A stretch of 64,000 bases of DNA from Straminergon stramineum (GCA_963920665.1 OY987264.1:23416906-23480905), one strand, 5' to 3'. Positions 47,770-60,003 are shown, counted from the first letter of the stretch. The notes: a model not told the origin generated them from the letters alone. A program made the numbers and translations.

Positions 47770-48301
47770 TTGCTAAGGGCACAAAATGTCCTTGGAACGA
47801 TCTCACCTAAGATTGTAGAAGGGTAGAAAAATAAATAATTTGATCCAATTTTGTTTGGAAAAAGTGCTTGAATACAATCTTAGTGAAAATTTTAGTATTG
47901 CAATTTTCTTCATCATGGTATTATTGATTGTTCTAAAAAAGAAGATGCTTAATATATGGAATACCCTTTGAAATGTATTTTGGTCATTTTTTGTTCTTGA
48001 CACATGATGTGAATTTCAGCCATGAAAATGATATATTTTTGAATTACTGAAATAAAGCTCATTAAAATTTCACTGTAAATTAAAGTATATAGTTTCTACT
48101 CCAATTGAAAATTTTGAAATTTTATAAATTTCAATATTCTTTAGCAATATGAACTTTGGACATATAACCATGGTTGGTTGGTTTTCTAATATTAAAGTGT
48201 CATGTTATATATATAACATTTACGTCTAATTGCAAAATGGTAGCAACTAGAGTGATGAATAGTGAGGCTTAAATCAATGATCATAGCCTCTCTTTCTAGG
48301 G
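47770..48301 (-). repeat. Reverse R3 copy facing copy 3
   Basis: Text such as GCAATATGAACTTTGGACAT and GGTTTTCTAATATTAAAGTG is the reverse complement of R3 blocks (compare about 13225-13280). It ends at TCTTTCTAGGG followed by TTAC. With 46985-47762 it forms an inverted pair. The end matches that at 7150-7227. Confidence 0.5.
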
Positions 48302-49886
48302 TTACATTCATGTACAACTTTATGAAAGCTCAAATAAGTTCATATGGATTCAATTTAGAGTAGATGAAAGGAAAACTCTTACCAAAGATGCACAATTCTA
48401 TATGCTTCCTAAATTTGATTTTTTTCCAATGAAGTGCTGCAATCAAATGTAATGAGGCTCAAAAGTTTATGCCAAACTTTGAACAACATGCTAATAGAGA
48501 GGGCAAGCTATTGAGCAAGTAGCCACGCAAGCAATGTTTTTTTTCCCAATAACTTTGAATGCTTATATCTTGCAATCTACGAAGTGGAACATGCTAATTT
48601 CCCCCCCACACTCATGGTTTAATAAAAAATTAACATGTAGTTGAAAATGAAAAAATATTTTTTTTCCCCAATTTTCACTCTATGCACTACACATGGTAGT
48701 TTTAGAACAATTTTAGAACCATTAGTGCAAATTCTAGTGTAAATTCATGAGATTTTTTCCTTTATTTTCCTTTTTCTATAGTTGATTAAAGAAGAAAAAC
48801 TTTTTAATGACCATTGGAGCTTGATTCTTCTTTAAAATGAGTTATAAATAAAATTTGAAATCTTGCTCATGCAATTGTTATATTTTGGACATCCTTTTCG
48901 TGCAAGATGATTTTGGATGTGTTAAACTCTTTTATCTATGAAGATTGTTATGCAAGTAAATAGCATAACTACCTACCCAATGATCAAGGTTTCCAAAGTT
49001 GTATAGTATCTTCTTTTCTAAAAATTTGAGTCAAATTATATTGACCCTATTGGTCAAAATCTAAAATTTATTTTGTTCTCACTTCAATGTTATAATCTTG
49101 CACTCTTTACTGCCACATGGGTTGAAATTTTTTTCCACCAATTCCTTTAGGATTCTAGTACAATTTTGTACAATTGAAATTTTAAAAGACATTTTTATAT
49201 TTCAACAAAAGTGTGCTCAATGCACTAAAAAGTGTCAATTGGATATTTCTTGAGGAAAAATAACCTAGGTTTTTAGGGATCAATTGAAGTACTTGATAGT
49301 TTCCATTATTCATTATATTGAGACTTTTGGCAGATTTTGAGACATAATGCTAGTTATTGAAAAATTCATTTAAAAAAATAGTAATTGAAACCAAAAATAA
49401 ATAATGCTCAACTAGTGAACCTAAAATGAAATTCTAAAAGTGGATGTTGTTACCTATTTATAAAAAAATACTAATAAAGAGATAAAACAATTTATCTTTG
49501 GGTCAAGGATAAAAATGAGATTCCAAAAAGTCTCAATATAACAAATATGGCCTTTGAACTAGTATAGTTGTAAGTCAAGTTTGGTGGAAAACAAATCAAA
49601 AAATAGATGCCCATAATTTTTTTAAATTATTTTTTATTTCAAAAATATATATTTTAGCATCTATTGAACCTAATTTTGGGGAAAAAATAAGTCTTTGGTA
49701 GAGAAGTGCCAACTCTATCGTACACTTATGGTATGTGGAAATGCTGGAACTTTTTTTCTTAACGCAAAATGATCATATTTGGAATTGTAGATTCCCAACT
49801 AGTTGAGTTAGGGCCCAGAATACAAAATTATATTCTTCAAAAACTAGTTAATATCATAGAAGGTACACTGGTAGAAAAAGGTCTTA
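48302..49886. other. AT-rich intergenic DNA, no gene seen
   Basis: Long AT-rich tracts without a frame worth noting. A CACTGGTAGAAAAAGG word near 49867 resembles a CACTA end, but no partner was found. Confidence 0.5.
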
Positions 49887-50156
49887 GAGTATCCTCAATA
49901 GAATCAATATATTGACCTTCTAAATAAACTTTTAACTTTTTAATGTTTTATAATTAGAATTTGAAATTTCTTTCAGTAAATAAGCACCTATAATTACTTT
50001 ACAGGTGCAAGAAAATTGAAATTTAGACATTGACAATGAAAAAAAATTGCTTCAAAAGTAAGATGAATCTTTAGGCCTTAGCAAATTATGCTTAAAAAAG
50101 AAAAATTATACCATTTGTGCTCCAAAATGTTGCACAATGGGCATGATTTCAGTTTC
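49887..50156. mobile_element. Diverged, right-truncated Harbinger-like MITE
   Basis: Starts GAGTATCCTCAATAGAATC after TTA and parallels 44849-45100 (shared TTATAATTAGAATTTGAAAT/TTGTAATTAGAACTTGAAAT and GAAAATTCAAATTTAG-like text). The right end is lost where the next repeat begins. Confidence 0.5.
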
Positions 50157-50160
50157 TTAA

Positions 50161-51000
50161 CACCCAAGGTTCTTTAGGTCAAAAATTAGAAAATACTCCC
50201 CAACTTGCAAAAAAATTATAATATCTAAAAATATATTTGGAAATCAAAATTAATCCACTTGAATTAAAAAATTTGTAACTGTAGGATTTTATTCTTGACT
50301 TGTACAAAGGTCTTGTTTGAAAAATTTAGGGTCTAATAGTAATGTATATGTGAGATATGATCAAACAAAGAGCAAAGCCATGTTTTTTTTTCAAGATTGC
50401 CTAAGCGTTTGAAAATGTGACTTTGTCAAGCTTTTAACCCCTATAATTCAAATTTATACAATGCTAGCATTTGGGTACAAAGATGTGAGCCTACAAGCTT
50501 TGAACCTAGTTGCAGATATGTACCTACAACCATTTGAAGGTGCTTCTAGCATATGAACCTATAACATAAGTAGACTATAACATAGACACCTATAACCATG
50601 GAAGGTGTCTATAATACAAACTTTTAGGCTCATGGGTTCATAGATTATATACTCACATGCTAGCACCCCTCATTCAAATTTTATGTTGAAAGAAATTCAA
50701 AGACTTCAAATTTGAATAGAGGCTCAAGTTTGGAATGAATATGCAAGTTTTGAAAGCAAGTTAATTATTTGTCCTACTTGCCCAAATTGGAGGAAAAAAC
50801 TAGAACTTGAAAACCGAACATTGGATCTTTGGAAAAATGAGATTCCCTAGAAGATTGATTAATTTCCAATCTAAAAAAATGAGAAAAAAATCTAATATCT
50901 AATACTTTATTATAGATGCCTAGAATATCCAAAAATAATTTTAAATTTAAAAGAACTTTAGAGGGGAGGCAAGAGGTTGAAAGTTGATAAGAAGTCCAAC
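50161..51000 (+). mobile_element. TTAA-type element interrupted by a fold-back repeat
   Basis: TTAA (50157-50160) is followed by sequence collinear with 60004-60500 (shared AGAAAATA(C/T)TCC, GATCAAACAAAGAGCAA-like and CTTTGTCAAGCTTTT-like blocks). The match resumes after the insert at 50461-50667. The right terminus could not be fixed. Confidence 0.5.
50461..50667. mobile_element. Fold-back element inserted in a TTAA-type repeat
   Basis: Outer ends ATGCTAGCATTTGGG and ACTCACATGCTAGCA are inverted, and the interior has TATAACCAT, GAAGGTG and TATAACATA words in both senses. The same family forms the array at 62098-62855. The host sequence continues on both sides as in 60270-60300. Confidence 0.7.
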
Positions 51001-51584
51001 CAACTTTGAAGATTGCATAAAAAACAAAGTGCAGTACATTTTGTTAGATTAGTTGCATCATTGTTAATTCCTTCATACATTATATTTCAAAGTCTTTACA
51101 AGGTATTGAACTTGACTCTCCTAACTTGCTTACCCTCGAAAGAACAAGACCTATGTACTATCACCAATGTACTTTGCCAAAATTGATTTGATTTTTCAAC
51201 CAATAGGTGTATTCTTCATTTCTATGGTAAATTTGAAAGTCATCCATTGGTTACTTTTGGCCTCCATGTTCTTCCAAGTTTAACCCTCAAACCATGTTTT
51301 ATTATTTGCCTAGAGGGCAACTCAAAGAGGTATAAAAAATTTCCTTGAAAGAAGGTATAGATTTTGTTGCTTGTCTAAAATTTGTATGATCAGGGCATGC
51401 AAAAGTGAATAGTGAATAATATTTTGACTTTGCAGTCTAAATGTGGTGCTTGGTATGCCATGTATTTGTATTAAAGTGGATAAAGTAGGTTGAAACATTC
51501 CACAAAAAAATATACAAAAAAATCATTTTTTGTCAATGATTATCTCATAATCAAGCTCAAGAGGCTTAGCCTATTGTGTAAGGG

Positions 51585-51680
51585 TTAATTGGCTCAATTG
51601 AAAGGATAGGCATTGGCTTTGGTTTCAAAATTTGAGTTTTCAAATCCTAAGTATAATTGCATTCACACTACACAACACAA
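51585..51680 (+). mobile_element. Possible tRNA-derived SINE head
   Basis: GGTTAATTGGCTCAATTG resembles an A box and GAGTTTTCAAATCCTAA, about 50 bp on, a B box (GGTTCGAATCC-like). No full cloverleaf can be drawn. The tail and second copies were not identified. Confidence 0.35.
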
Positions 51681-51863
51681 TTAGGGTTACGTTGGAGTAG
51701 AGATGTGGAGTCCAACTAGTCAATTAAATAAGACCATGACAACGCTTCCCAGTTACATTGCTTTTGTTGAACAAACTACAAAAGCATGAAAACTTTGTAT
51801 GGATTCTATTGATTCAAGATTTGAGTTTCATGCTTTGTTTTGTTCATCAATCTTCTTCCCTTG

Positions 51864-51877
51864 GATCCACGTGGATC
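51864..51877. promoter_or_regulatory. Perfect 14-bp palindrome with G-box core
   Basis: GATCCACGTGGATC contains CACGTG, the core bound by plant bZIP and bHLH factors. It sits at the edge of the GC-rich island, about 2.3 kb upstream of the AHL start codon. A regulatory role is only inferred. Confidence 0.35.
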
Positions 51878-51944
51878 ACTCAACAAAGCAATTTTGGATC
51901 ATTAGGTTTTCTAGTGTCCGTATGGGTTCGAAATTTCCAATAGT

Positions 51945-54002
51945 CTAAAAGGGGCTTGGTAGCTTGGAGGTACGACGGGGGAGGGGATACCTGTCCATTT
52001 GCCGGAAGCGCGGGACAGGGGGCACACGGACAGAGGCTGGGTACCTAGGATAGGGGGGCGGTAGGCCCACCTCCCACGGGCGCCCGCACAGGACGGGCGC
52101 CCATCCCCGCACGTTGTCGTCGCGCACTGGCCCCCTACCAGCTCTCCAGAGTCCAGAGGAGCGCCCAGGCCCTGGCGGTCAAAGCTCAGCCCTGCCGCAG
52201 CTGCAGGGAGGGCAGTGGCGTCGTCGCCATCGTCAGAACGCGAATCATGACGCCTGCCTGCACCCCCGACGAACGCGAATCACTCGGTCCTCTCTTGAGG
52301 TCCCTTTCCATAGCACTCATCACGCCGCTGAAACATCGGAAGCCCGGAACGGAAGTGAAGTTACTCGAACTTATTAGCCATCCTTGCTCGCGAACCAGCA
52401 GCGCCGGTGGTACACTTTGACGCACGCAGGCTACCCCACCCACTGAACCCGACCCGCCGTACCCCACCCCACCCATCCGGAGCTTCGCTGCGACCTCTCT
52501 TTCGTTCACGGAACGACCTTGCGATCCCCGCTAGCTAGCTCGCTCGCTCCTTGCCCAACAGTTCTTCCGGTGTGGGCCTCGTCAGTCGTCACCTCGGCAC
52601 CCACATCTACAGTGCCCACAACACCGGGACCTCGCTGCATGCGAACGGTCCTTTCAGCTCTTCTCCCATTCTCCGGCTCTTATTACTGCCCCTGCTGCGA
52701 GCTGTCTACAGTGGTTTGCAGACTTGCAGTCCTCGTGGGCTTGACAGAGGTGGACTCCAGTTGACGCCTGCCTGCCTGCTTCCCTGGAGCTGCTGGGGGG
52801 CGAGCCGAGCCAAGTCGAGTCGAGCCCAGCCCAGCCCAGCGCTTTCCTTTGAAGTCAGTAGAATGAGAGTAAGGTAGTGTTGTTGCGCACTTACAGGTGG
52901 GGTTGTTTCACGTGCTTGCGGGCGAAGTACAGAGTACAGGGGGAGTCGCTTTAGTACAGCCAGTCTGCTTTTGCGCACTGAGGTGTTGGAATTTGGGAGG
53001 ACGGGGGAGTTCCGTGTTGGGGATCCGTAACGCAGGGGAGGGGACGGTTCTGTAGTTTCCCTGGTGGAAGGTGGTGCGCGTAGAATCTGGCATCTGTTGT
53101 TCGGGAGACGGACATCTTTCGAGAGTAGTTGACAATACCAACTTGCAGGCAGGTCAACATCTAGTGCCACTGGTCGCGCGATCTGGTGTGGTACTTCATC
53201 GGGGTCAGGTTTGCCAGAGGCCCCCGTCCTTTTCTGGGAACGATTGATTCCCATTCTGCGCTTCAGGCTTGAGCCAACCTGGTGATCCATTTCGGGGGTG
53301 GGTATTCTCGTCCATGCGTAATTGGGATTTTAAGACATTCTTCAGTTTTGTAGCATCAATCTGTCACTGAACCATACTGCTGGTCACTTCAGAGGACCCA
53401 TCTGGGAAACGAAGGGCGCGGCCGGAATTATTCAGTTTCCATCGTCTGAATTCTACGCAACTTCTATCCACGTGGGAATACATGTTGCTTTCCCTACCAT
53501 CGATTGACTGAATTGTGACTGCGAAAGGCGTCTTTCATGATAAAGCACCCTATTCTGTCACTGTCGTATTTTCGAAGTCCACTATCTAAACCCCCCCAGC
53601 GAATCGGATTTTCGGTCAAAATTCGACCACCGTTGTACTGTAAGCAGAGAATTACGTCGAGCAACACTTGGAGACACCATTACTCTAATTTGCAAAGAAG
53701 AAGAGGGAGCCTGCTGCGTGATGTAGATCCTGACTAAGTAGGAGAGCGATCCGTTGCGTAGCATCTAGCTTGGGGTCACTCCCTCCCATGCTGCGTGGTG
53801 GGCCTGCTCCAGAGCCAAAGTGGTATTCCAGGGTGTTGGGTCACGCTCATCGAGGATAGGCCCGGCTTCGTGACAAGTGCCCGGACGCAAGAAGTAAGTG
53901 TTTCCCGCACCTCATCAGTTTGCTTGTGAGGGTAGCTAGGCTGACCTGAGGAGAGATAGAAGTGCCCCTCGCTCGCTCGCTCCCTCCGTCCTCGCGTCGC
54001 TT
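51945..54002 (+). promoter_or_regulatory. GC-rich upstream region of the AHL gene
   Basis: An abrupt rise in GC and CpG begins near 51950. CACGTG G-boxes lie at 52909-52914 and 53469-53474, the latter inside CCACGTGG. A run of CTCGCTCGCTCGC lies near 53969-53982, typical of plant 5' leaders. In the AHL frame the nearest upstream stop is TAG at 53937-53939. A TATA box could not be assigned. Frames on both strands, including 194 codons on the minus strand (52706-53290), show no known domain. Confidence 0.5.
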
Positions 54003-54057
54003 GTGTGTGAACTGTCCGCGCTGGCGACCCTAACTTCGTTTAAAGTGACTCAGATTG

Positions 54058-54078
54058 ATGCACCGTGGGGGATCGTGA
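54058..54078 (+). promoter_or_regulatory. Upstream ORF, 6 codons, before the AHL start
   Basis: ATG at 54058 opens a 6-codon frame (MHRGGS) ending TGA at 54076-54078, 93 bp before the AHL ATG. A second out-of-frame ATG at 54163 would read past the start into the CDS. If both lie in the mRNA leader, translation of the AHL protein would need leaky scanning or reinitiation. The transcription start is unknown. Confidence 0.4.
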
Positions 54079-54170
54079 GGGGCCACAACGAGAAGCTCTG
54101 GGAGGAAAGGCACAGACAGCCGCACCAGCAGCCGCACCAGGCTGCGCCGCTGGAGTTCGGGCATGTGTTT

Positions 54171-55028
54171 ATGGCCGGGGTCGGCGACGGGGGAGTGGAG
54201 GCGGGGTCGCGGCCGTCTCCGCCCGGGAACAACTCGTCGGACGAGGAGCAAGGCAGCGGCGGCAGCGTGCCGGGCAGGCCCCGCAAGCGCAGCAAAAGCA
54301 AATCCAAAGCGCCGCCCGGCCCCGGCGAGGCGTCGCGCAAGCCGCGAGGGCGACCTCCCGGGTCGAAGAACAAACCTAAACCCCCGGTGATCATCACGCG
54401 CGAGAATGGAAATGCCATGCGCCCGCACGTGCTGGAGGTGGCGAGCGGCCACGACGTGTGGGAGAGCGTGGCCGATTTCGCGAGGCGTCGGCAGCGCGGC
54501 GTGTGCGTGATGGGCGGGAGCGGCACGGTGACGAATGTGACGCTCCGGCAGCCGACGACGCCGGGCGCCACGGTGACCATCCACGGTCGGTTCGAGATCA
54601 TCTCGCTGTCAGGCTCGTATCTGCCTCCGCCCTCGCCCGTACCGCCGACGGGGCTCACCATTTCGTTCGCGGGTGCGTCGGGTCAGGTGCTGGGGGGTTG
54701 CGTGGCGGGGGCGCTGATGGCCGCCAGTCCCGTGCTGGTGATCGCGACGTCGTTCACGGGCGCGACGTACGACCGTCTGCCACTGGCGGACGACGAGCCT
54801 CCGCTGCTGCAAGCCCCGGCGGCTTCGGGGGCGCCGGCATTGCAAGCGCCGGAGATGGCTTCTTACAACCCTTCGACGGCCTTGCAGTCGTTGTACAGCA
54901 TCGTCCCTCAGGGTGGCAACAATCCGAACATGAGCAGCCAGCAGGCCGCGCAATTGACAACGGCGCAGGACGTGCTCAGTCAGTGGGCGTCTAGCGGCAG
55001 TCACGCGCAGAGGTCGCAACCATACTAA
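54171..55028 (+). CDS. AT-hook motif nuclear-localised (AHL) protein, clade-A type
   Basis: The predicted nuclear DNA-binding protein has 285 residues and no visible intron. An acidic, serine-rich start is followed by a basic, NLS-like [12 protein letters not shown] (35-46). The type-I AT-hook core [11 protein letters not shown] lies at about 59-69. A PPC/DUF296 domain spans about 85-207 ([27 protein letters not shown]), with GRFEII at 139-144 in place of the usual GRFEIL. The tail is rich in A, Q and S. In the family, AT-hooks bind the minor groove of AT-rich DNA, the PPC domain trimerises, and the GRFEIL region recruits partners such as TCP factors. The open frame runs back to 53940 but has no earlier in-frame ATG (54003 is GTG), so ATG 54171 was chosen. 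It has a weak context (T at -3, G at +4). The preceding in-frame text is H/Q/P-rich and could be coding if an upstream exon exists. Codon use is strongly GC-rich at third positions, unlike the flanks. Confidence 0.93.
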   Translation: MAGVGDGGVEAGSRPSPPGNNSSDEEQGSGGSVPGRPRKRSKSKSKAPPGPGEASRKPRGRPPGSKNKPKPPVIITRENGNAMRPHVLEVASGHDVWESVADFARRRQRGVCVMGGSGTVTNVTLRQPTTPGATVTIHGRFEIISLSGSYLPPPSPVPPTGLTISFAGASGQVLGGCVAGALMAASPVLVIATSFTGATYDRLPLADDEPPLLQAPAASGAPALQAPEMASYNPSTALQSLYSIVPQGGNNPNMSSQQAAQLTTAQDVLSQWASSGSHAQRSQPY

Positions 55029-58000
55029 CCAGGACGGCGGCCGACTGAGCTCGCGGGATCAATCGAGTTGTGAACCAGGAATTCTGGGCGGCCATGTCCG
55101 TGATCCATGGATGTTGTTGTCCCTTGGGCGTCGGTCTTCGATAGCAATTGGGGCTGCTGGGGTTGTTGTTTTCGCAGTCACACAGTCGAGACAGGCAGGC
55201 ATGATGATAGATTTAGGGCGTGCAGGCCCTCAAAACCTCGAAGCTTCCGGAGCCATGTATTGTAAATCCAGTGACTGCACAGGGTATTTATTCATGGAAC
55301 CTTTCTTAAATTTTTAAAATTTTTTTCCCAACTTCCTGTACAGGATAGTGTGGAGCAACCGGTGACCGGCCACAAGTCCACAAGTCCAGTCTGAATCTTC
55401 GCGGAAGGAGGTGCTGAGCATCTTGCTTGCACTGCTCAGAAGGGCCGTGACTGCCTTGCTGTCTAATCAGCTTTGTCCCTCTAATTTTTCGTTGGCAAAT
55501 TGGGTTTAGATAATTAGGAACGGGGGTTCAGTGTTGATGCGGTGGCAGTTCGCTCTGTTTCGGTGTAGATTGAGGTCTTGGGTAGATTTTTTTGTTGTGT
55601 TGCCGCACTTCCTGAAGGTTTCATGGGAGAATAAGGCTCGTTAGCTAGCTGGCAGGTAGATTGGTAGGTAGGTGTGAGTGGGGTTCGCAGGCAGCGTCGA
55701 CTCGGGTGACGTGGTCTTGTAGGAGGTAGATGCAAATTAGTATCCGAGACTTGCGAGTCCTTGTGGTTATGTCTAAACGCCGTCGATCCTGGAATCCACT
55801 GGCCCGGGGGGCTGTGGACGTTGGGGAGACGTTTCACTTGCAGCAAATTTTGCTAGACAGTGTAAATGCGAACTATCAATGGGTTGCCTGCTCGCTCCTT
55901 CAGTGCGGGCAACAGGAGCAGTCGACCGCGGGGGTCCATGTACCAGTGACCAGCTGGAGCTATCTAGACAGTCCCCTTGTTGGGGTTCGAGGTGTGATGT
56001 ATTCAACACTTGATATATCCGTGATTAAATTGATGAAGATAATCGATGATCACGTGAACACACATGTTGTAGAGTTGTCCCGACTTTGAATTGAACGCAG
56101 GCGTGATCTGCTGACTTAATTCCGATTTACTTTGTTATGTTTGTAGGACTGAGCATTTGCTTTCTGAAGCTGCTTGCTGAGTGCGGTACTAGTCTACTTT
56201 TCGTATGTAAATGGTGCCCGTCATCAGGTCTATGGACTCGAGGAGTTATGCGACTTGATGGACTATCGTTATGGTTGGAATCATGTGGGCATGAATGTTT
56301 CTGTTAAAGTTATGAGTTACCGAATGCTATCATGATGAGCAGAGTGTTGTTAACGACCTCATATTGAGTGTTTGGTTACACGCAGCATCTGAGAATTGAA
56401 CAGACCTTTGGCTTTTTATGAACTTACAAAGCACTGCGGAAGCGCTCTGCTGTCGACTTCCGTCAATTTCTGCCGAGTCTCCTCAGGAATTGTCAAGAGG
56501 TATGATTATTTTCGAACTATTATCTCTGTTTTATTTATGTTTCTATTTTTAAATGTTTTTTATGCTTGGGATGTTTTGCCTCGTGCAATATTGTTGTTTT
56601 GCACCTTCTGCCCTAACTTTTTCTACGCAAGCATTCTTGCTGGCCTTGTCACCTTGTATTTGGTACCGTGCATGTGTTGAGAGCTTTGAACTAGTGAATT
56701 TGTGAACATGTCGTTCTTTCAGTAAATCTTGATTTTTTCATTCCAAGTTTTTAGTGCATCCTGTAGACTTAGAGTAAAATTGGTTGAACAGTCTTCTCTT
56801 TTCTTGTCGATCTGTCTCTGTATACGACATAATTGTCGGTGCTGTACACGATGAGTCCAAGGTGCCCTTTATACTGGCTTCTGAAAAGGTCTCCTATTAG
56901 ATTCTCAAATTAATTAATGGTAAACTATTGTTAGTCTGATCGAGCATCATACCAATATCCAGATATTACTGAAGAAATGTGCTTTTTTTGATAGTGTATT
57001 ATGAAGTTACTGCTAATAACACATTATTCTGACACTGATGTAAAAGTTTAACACCACTTGTAATATGCCAACATGCCTATTTCTATTTTCTTGTCCCCAA
57101 AGTAGAATCGGGATTCCCCTGCAGTTTACACAGGCACCCCTAGATGACTCCTGTTCAAGATGTTTCCGCTAGGGACCGGGCTAGGGACATCTTGCAGTGG
57201 GGTTTGCGTTCCTGATTCTACATCTGTCCTCTATTCTCCTAGATCAGTTTCAACGCTTTGGAAATTTCTCCTGAACGAAATGTCATTTGATTTCTGATTT
57301 TCAATATTACGGAATAATACAAATTCTGGAATTTCCGGGTTACTGCATAGCTAAAAACTTATAATGAAGTGTCCTTGTTCTATTTGAGATGTTGGTCTAG
57401 AATTTGATCATGATATGGACATGCTTCAAATTTTACTTAATTATTCATGAAACTGATAAGTACTCTGGTCTTTTGCGAGTGTAAATGGCCCTTGAAAGCA
57501 GTTAGTACTGGTTAGGCATTTCTTGCCTAGGTCGACAGTCCGACGGGGTACTGTAAATAGCTGTTAGATGAATACTGAATCTGTAGTATCGACATGGAAT
57601 TGGGTTCAATGTCATGCTTTGTCTTCAGGGGCTTCAGGCTACCGTTTCGCACCACTATCTTACTGCGGCATATCATTTGGGACTCTTTCGGTTTACTAGC
57701 CACCTGATGTAGATGTTGTTTGTGCTGTGAAGGAATCACAACTCTAACTCACGTTCAAGACCCGTCTATCTTAGGTTCAGAATGATGTAATTAAGCGATG
57801 TTTCGGCCTGGACGACGTGATGGAGAACTCTAGCCTATGGTGTGTGGAGAATGGTTGTTCAAGTAACTTGATTATCGCAATGAAGTTCGATACCCGAATG
57901 TTGTATATCTAGATTTGCTTCTAGCTGCTCCCCAAGGTTCTGGATTTGGCAAGAAGTTGCATCGCTTCTGAAACTTGTTTTTTTGTAGATTCTATTGGAA

Positions 58001-58150
58001 TCTTCTTATTAGAATGATTCGTCTTCGAGATGTGTATACTGTACAGTGCATGTACTGAAAAATAGTAAAGAGAAATGGTGATGCATATCCAGGCACCGCA
58101 ACTGTAAAAATATGGTGATTGCAAATTTGGGATGGGCTCCGTCGTCTCGT
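55029..58150 (+). other. 3' flank and probable 3' UTR of the AHL gene
   Basis: The region keeps moderate GC and lacks transposon ends. The first A/T-rich block after the stop, near 55300-55330 (TTAAATTTTTAAAATTTTTT), could serve in 3'-end formation, but no single poly(A) signal stands out. Frames up to 119 codons (55730-56089) are not recognised. Confidence 0.4.
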
Positions 58151-58156
58151 CGTTTG

Positions 58157-58321
58157 GTATGTGAAGTTACAAGGGAACTGTTTCCAGGGACGATATTATT
58201 CACTAGTATCTGTCACTCACGCTAACAGTTGGATTGTGTATGTGAAGTAAGTTACAAGGGAACTGTTTCCAGGATGTTATTATTCACTAGTACTTGTCAC
58301 TCACGCTAAGAGGTGGATTAC
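58157..58321 (+). repeat. Tandem duplication, ~82-bp unit, two copies
   Basis: Copies at 58157-58237 and 58238-58321 share GTTACAAGGGAACTGTTTCC and TGTCACTCACGCTAA with few differences (a 4-bp insertion in the second copy, some substitutions). Each contains TTCACTAGTA. The close identity suggests a fairly recent duplication. Confidence 0.9.
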
Positions 58322-58329
58322 CGGAGTTG

Positions 58330-59999
58330 TGATATTTCAATCAGAGCCTTGGTCCACTCGATCAAACCTCGAAATCCTTCACACTGCATGCGTGAATGGA
58401 TGACAGTTACATGAAAGTTGGATGAAAATCACTGTTTTGGGTATGAAAATAGCATGATATATTGAGTTTATCTAAACAAATATGAAATATAATAGCGTAT
58501 CAGTGTACCTTTGCAAATTCTCACAATTCTCGCTATTTTGCAGTGTGAGTTAGCATTATGAGTTCGGACTTTGGAGTGTACTAATTGAATTCATTTGCGT
58601 AGCAAAATACTTGAGTTCTTTGTGAGATCTTGTTGGCCATTGAAAAAGGGTTTCAATGTTTTTTTATCATGTATTTTTTGAACACTTGAATTAGCTTAAA
58701 AAACTAGGACTCTGATAGTGAAATCACAGTTCAATCATGTAATAAGGGCAACTAATATCTCTTTTCATATGTTGTTGGTTGACAACCGTCTCTACCTCTT
58801 TTATAATTATGTCTCTTTTGAATGAATTTGTTTTCTGTTTCAAATAAAATTAGAATACTAAAGACTAGACCAGAATGTGATATTGGAGTATGTGATAATG
58901 AGGAGCAACATAATTTCGTTGGCAATTTATTGCCAAAAAAACAACTAGGCCCATACGTCAACAACAGAAGTAAAAGAAATTTTGAGGTTTTATTCATGCC
59001 ACCATGTGACCAATTTCATCTGAGTTAGGGTGGGAATTTTCCAGATTTTTGTTTGAATTATGTAAATCAAATGGGATCAATATGTAGGCCTCTCCATCTT
59101 GTACTAATGTACTTGCTCGCCCCCCTCCCCCACCAGACTCAGTGATCCCGTCAAAATCCAGGAAATTTACGCTGGTAAGGACGGAGATTGAGTGGACCCC
59201 GGCCGCAAGTGACTGAACCTTGTGGGTGGCTACAATAGTCAAAAAAACAAAGAAAGTCACATGTTCCTAGTCCAAGCCTGCGTGCTCCACTAGGACTGAA
59301 GGTGTCCACTTGCCACTTGGGCTGTGTACGTGATAAAGGAGAGCCTGATCTTAATGGCGAACCGGCATGAATGCTTTCACATTTGTCGTGAACTTTTGTC
59401 TTTTGGGACCCCAAAGTCAACAGTCTACATGCCGCCCGTCTCGTAGCTGGACGTCTCGGAGCTGCCCACTCCTTTTTTACCATTTCTTTGAAGCTATCTT
59501 CTCCCGTTTGAAGCTTCGCAGTTGCGAATGGAACACGTGGTGCTACATGTCGCACCGAGTTCAGAGTTGTCCTTTGCTGTCTCGGAGATCAAATTCACAT
59601 TGAGCGAGAGCCGAGACGGAGGTTCGGCCGTTATTTGAAGGGGAGAAGTGGGAGAACTCGCCCAGCGGAATGAAAAGAAAAGACCCGTATCTGAAACACT
59701 AATTAACAACCATAAACAAGGAGCAAGGCGACTACACGTAATTGTCTCCGAAGAAGCAATTGAACATTGATTGTAGTTGAGCATTTTGGGGTTGGATCTT
59801 GTTGGAAATCAAAAGAGTGTTCTACATTCTCTTCTGATGCAATTTTTGAACATTGTACGACTTTGCTACAAAGTTTTAAAGTGTTGAAAATAAGTATACT
59901 CTTAAGAGGGCATAGGCTCTTGTGAATAGAGGTTTTGCTATTTAGATCAAATCTTGTAGGGATTGGTATTGGAGAAGGGTGAGAATTAGTACAAATAAC
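58330..59999. other. Intergenic DNA, GC-richer at 59080-59780
   Basis: 59080-59780 is GC-richer; its longest frame is 134 codons on the minus strand (59151-59555) without a recognised motif. 58330-59080 is AT-richer and has nothing assignable. Confidence 0.4.
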
Positions 60000-60003
60000 T
60001 TAA

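Noticed and set aside
52706..53290. 194-codon minus-strand ATG frame upstream of the AHL gene
   Set aside because: No recognisable domain and low-complexity composition; long frames arise by chance in GC-rich DNA. A transcript or homologue would be needed to revive it.
54003..54170. Extension of the AHL protein to 341 residues from position 54003
   Set aside because: The codon at 54003 is GTG, not a normal nuclear plant start. No in-frame ATG occurs before 54171. It could be coding only with an upstream exon, for which there is no evidence here.
54030..55019. Long frames on the minus strand and other frames across the AHL gene (up to 203 codons)
   Set aside because: They overlap the AHL CDS, are rich in R, A, G and P as expected of GC-rich shadow frames, and show no domain.
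59151..59555. 134-codon minus-strand frame
   Set aside because: No domain, no start context, and an overlapping frame of similar length on the other strand.
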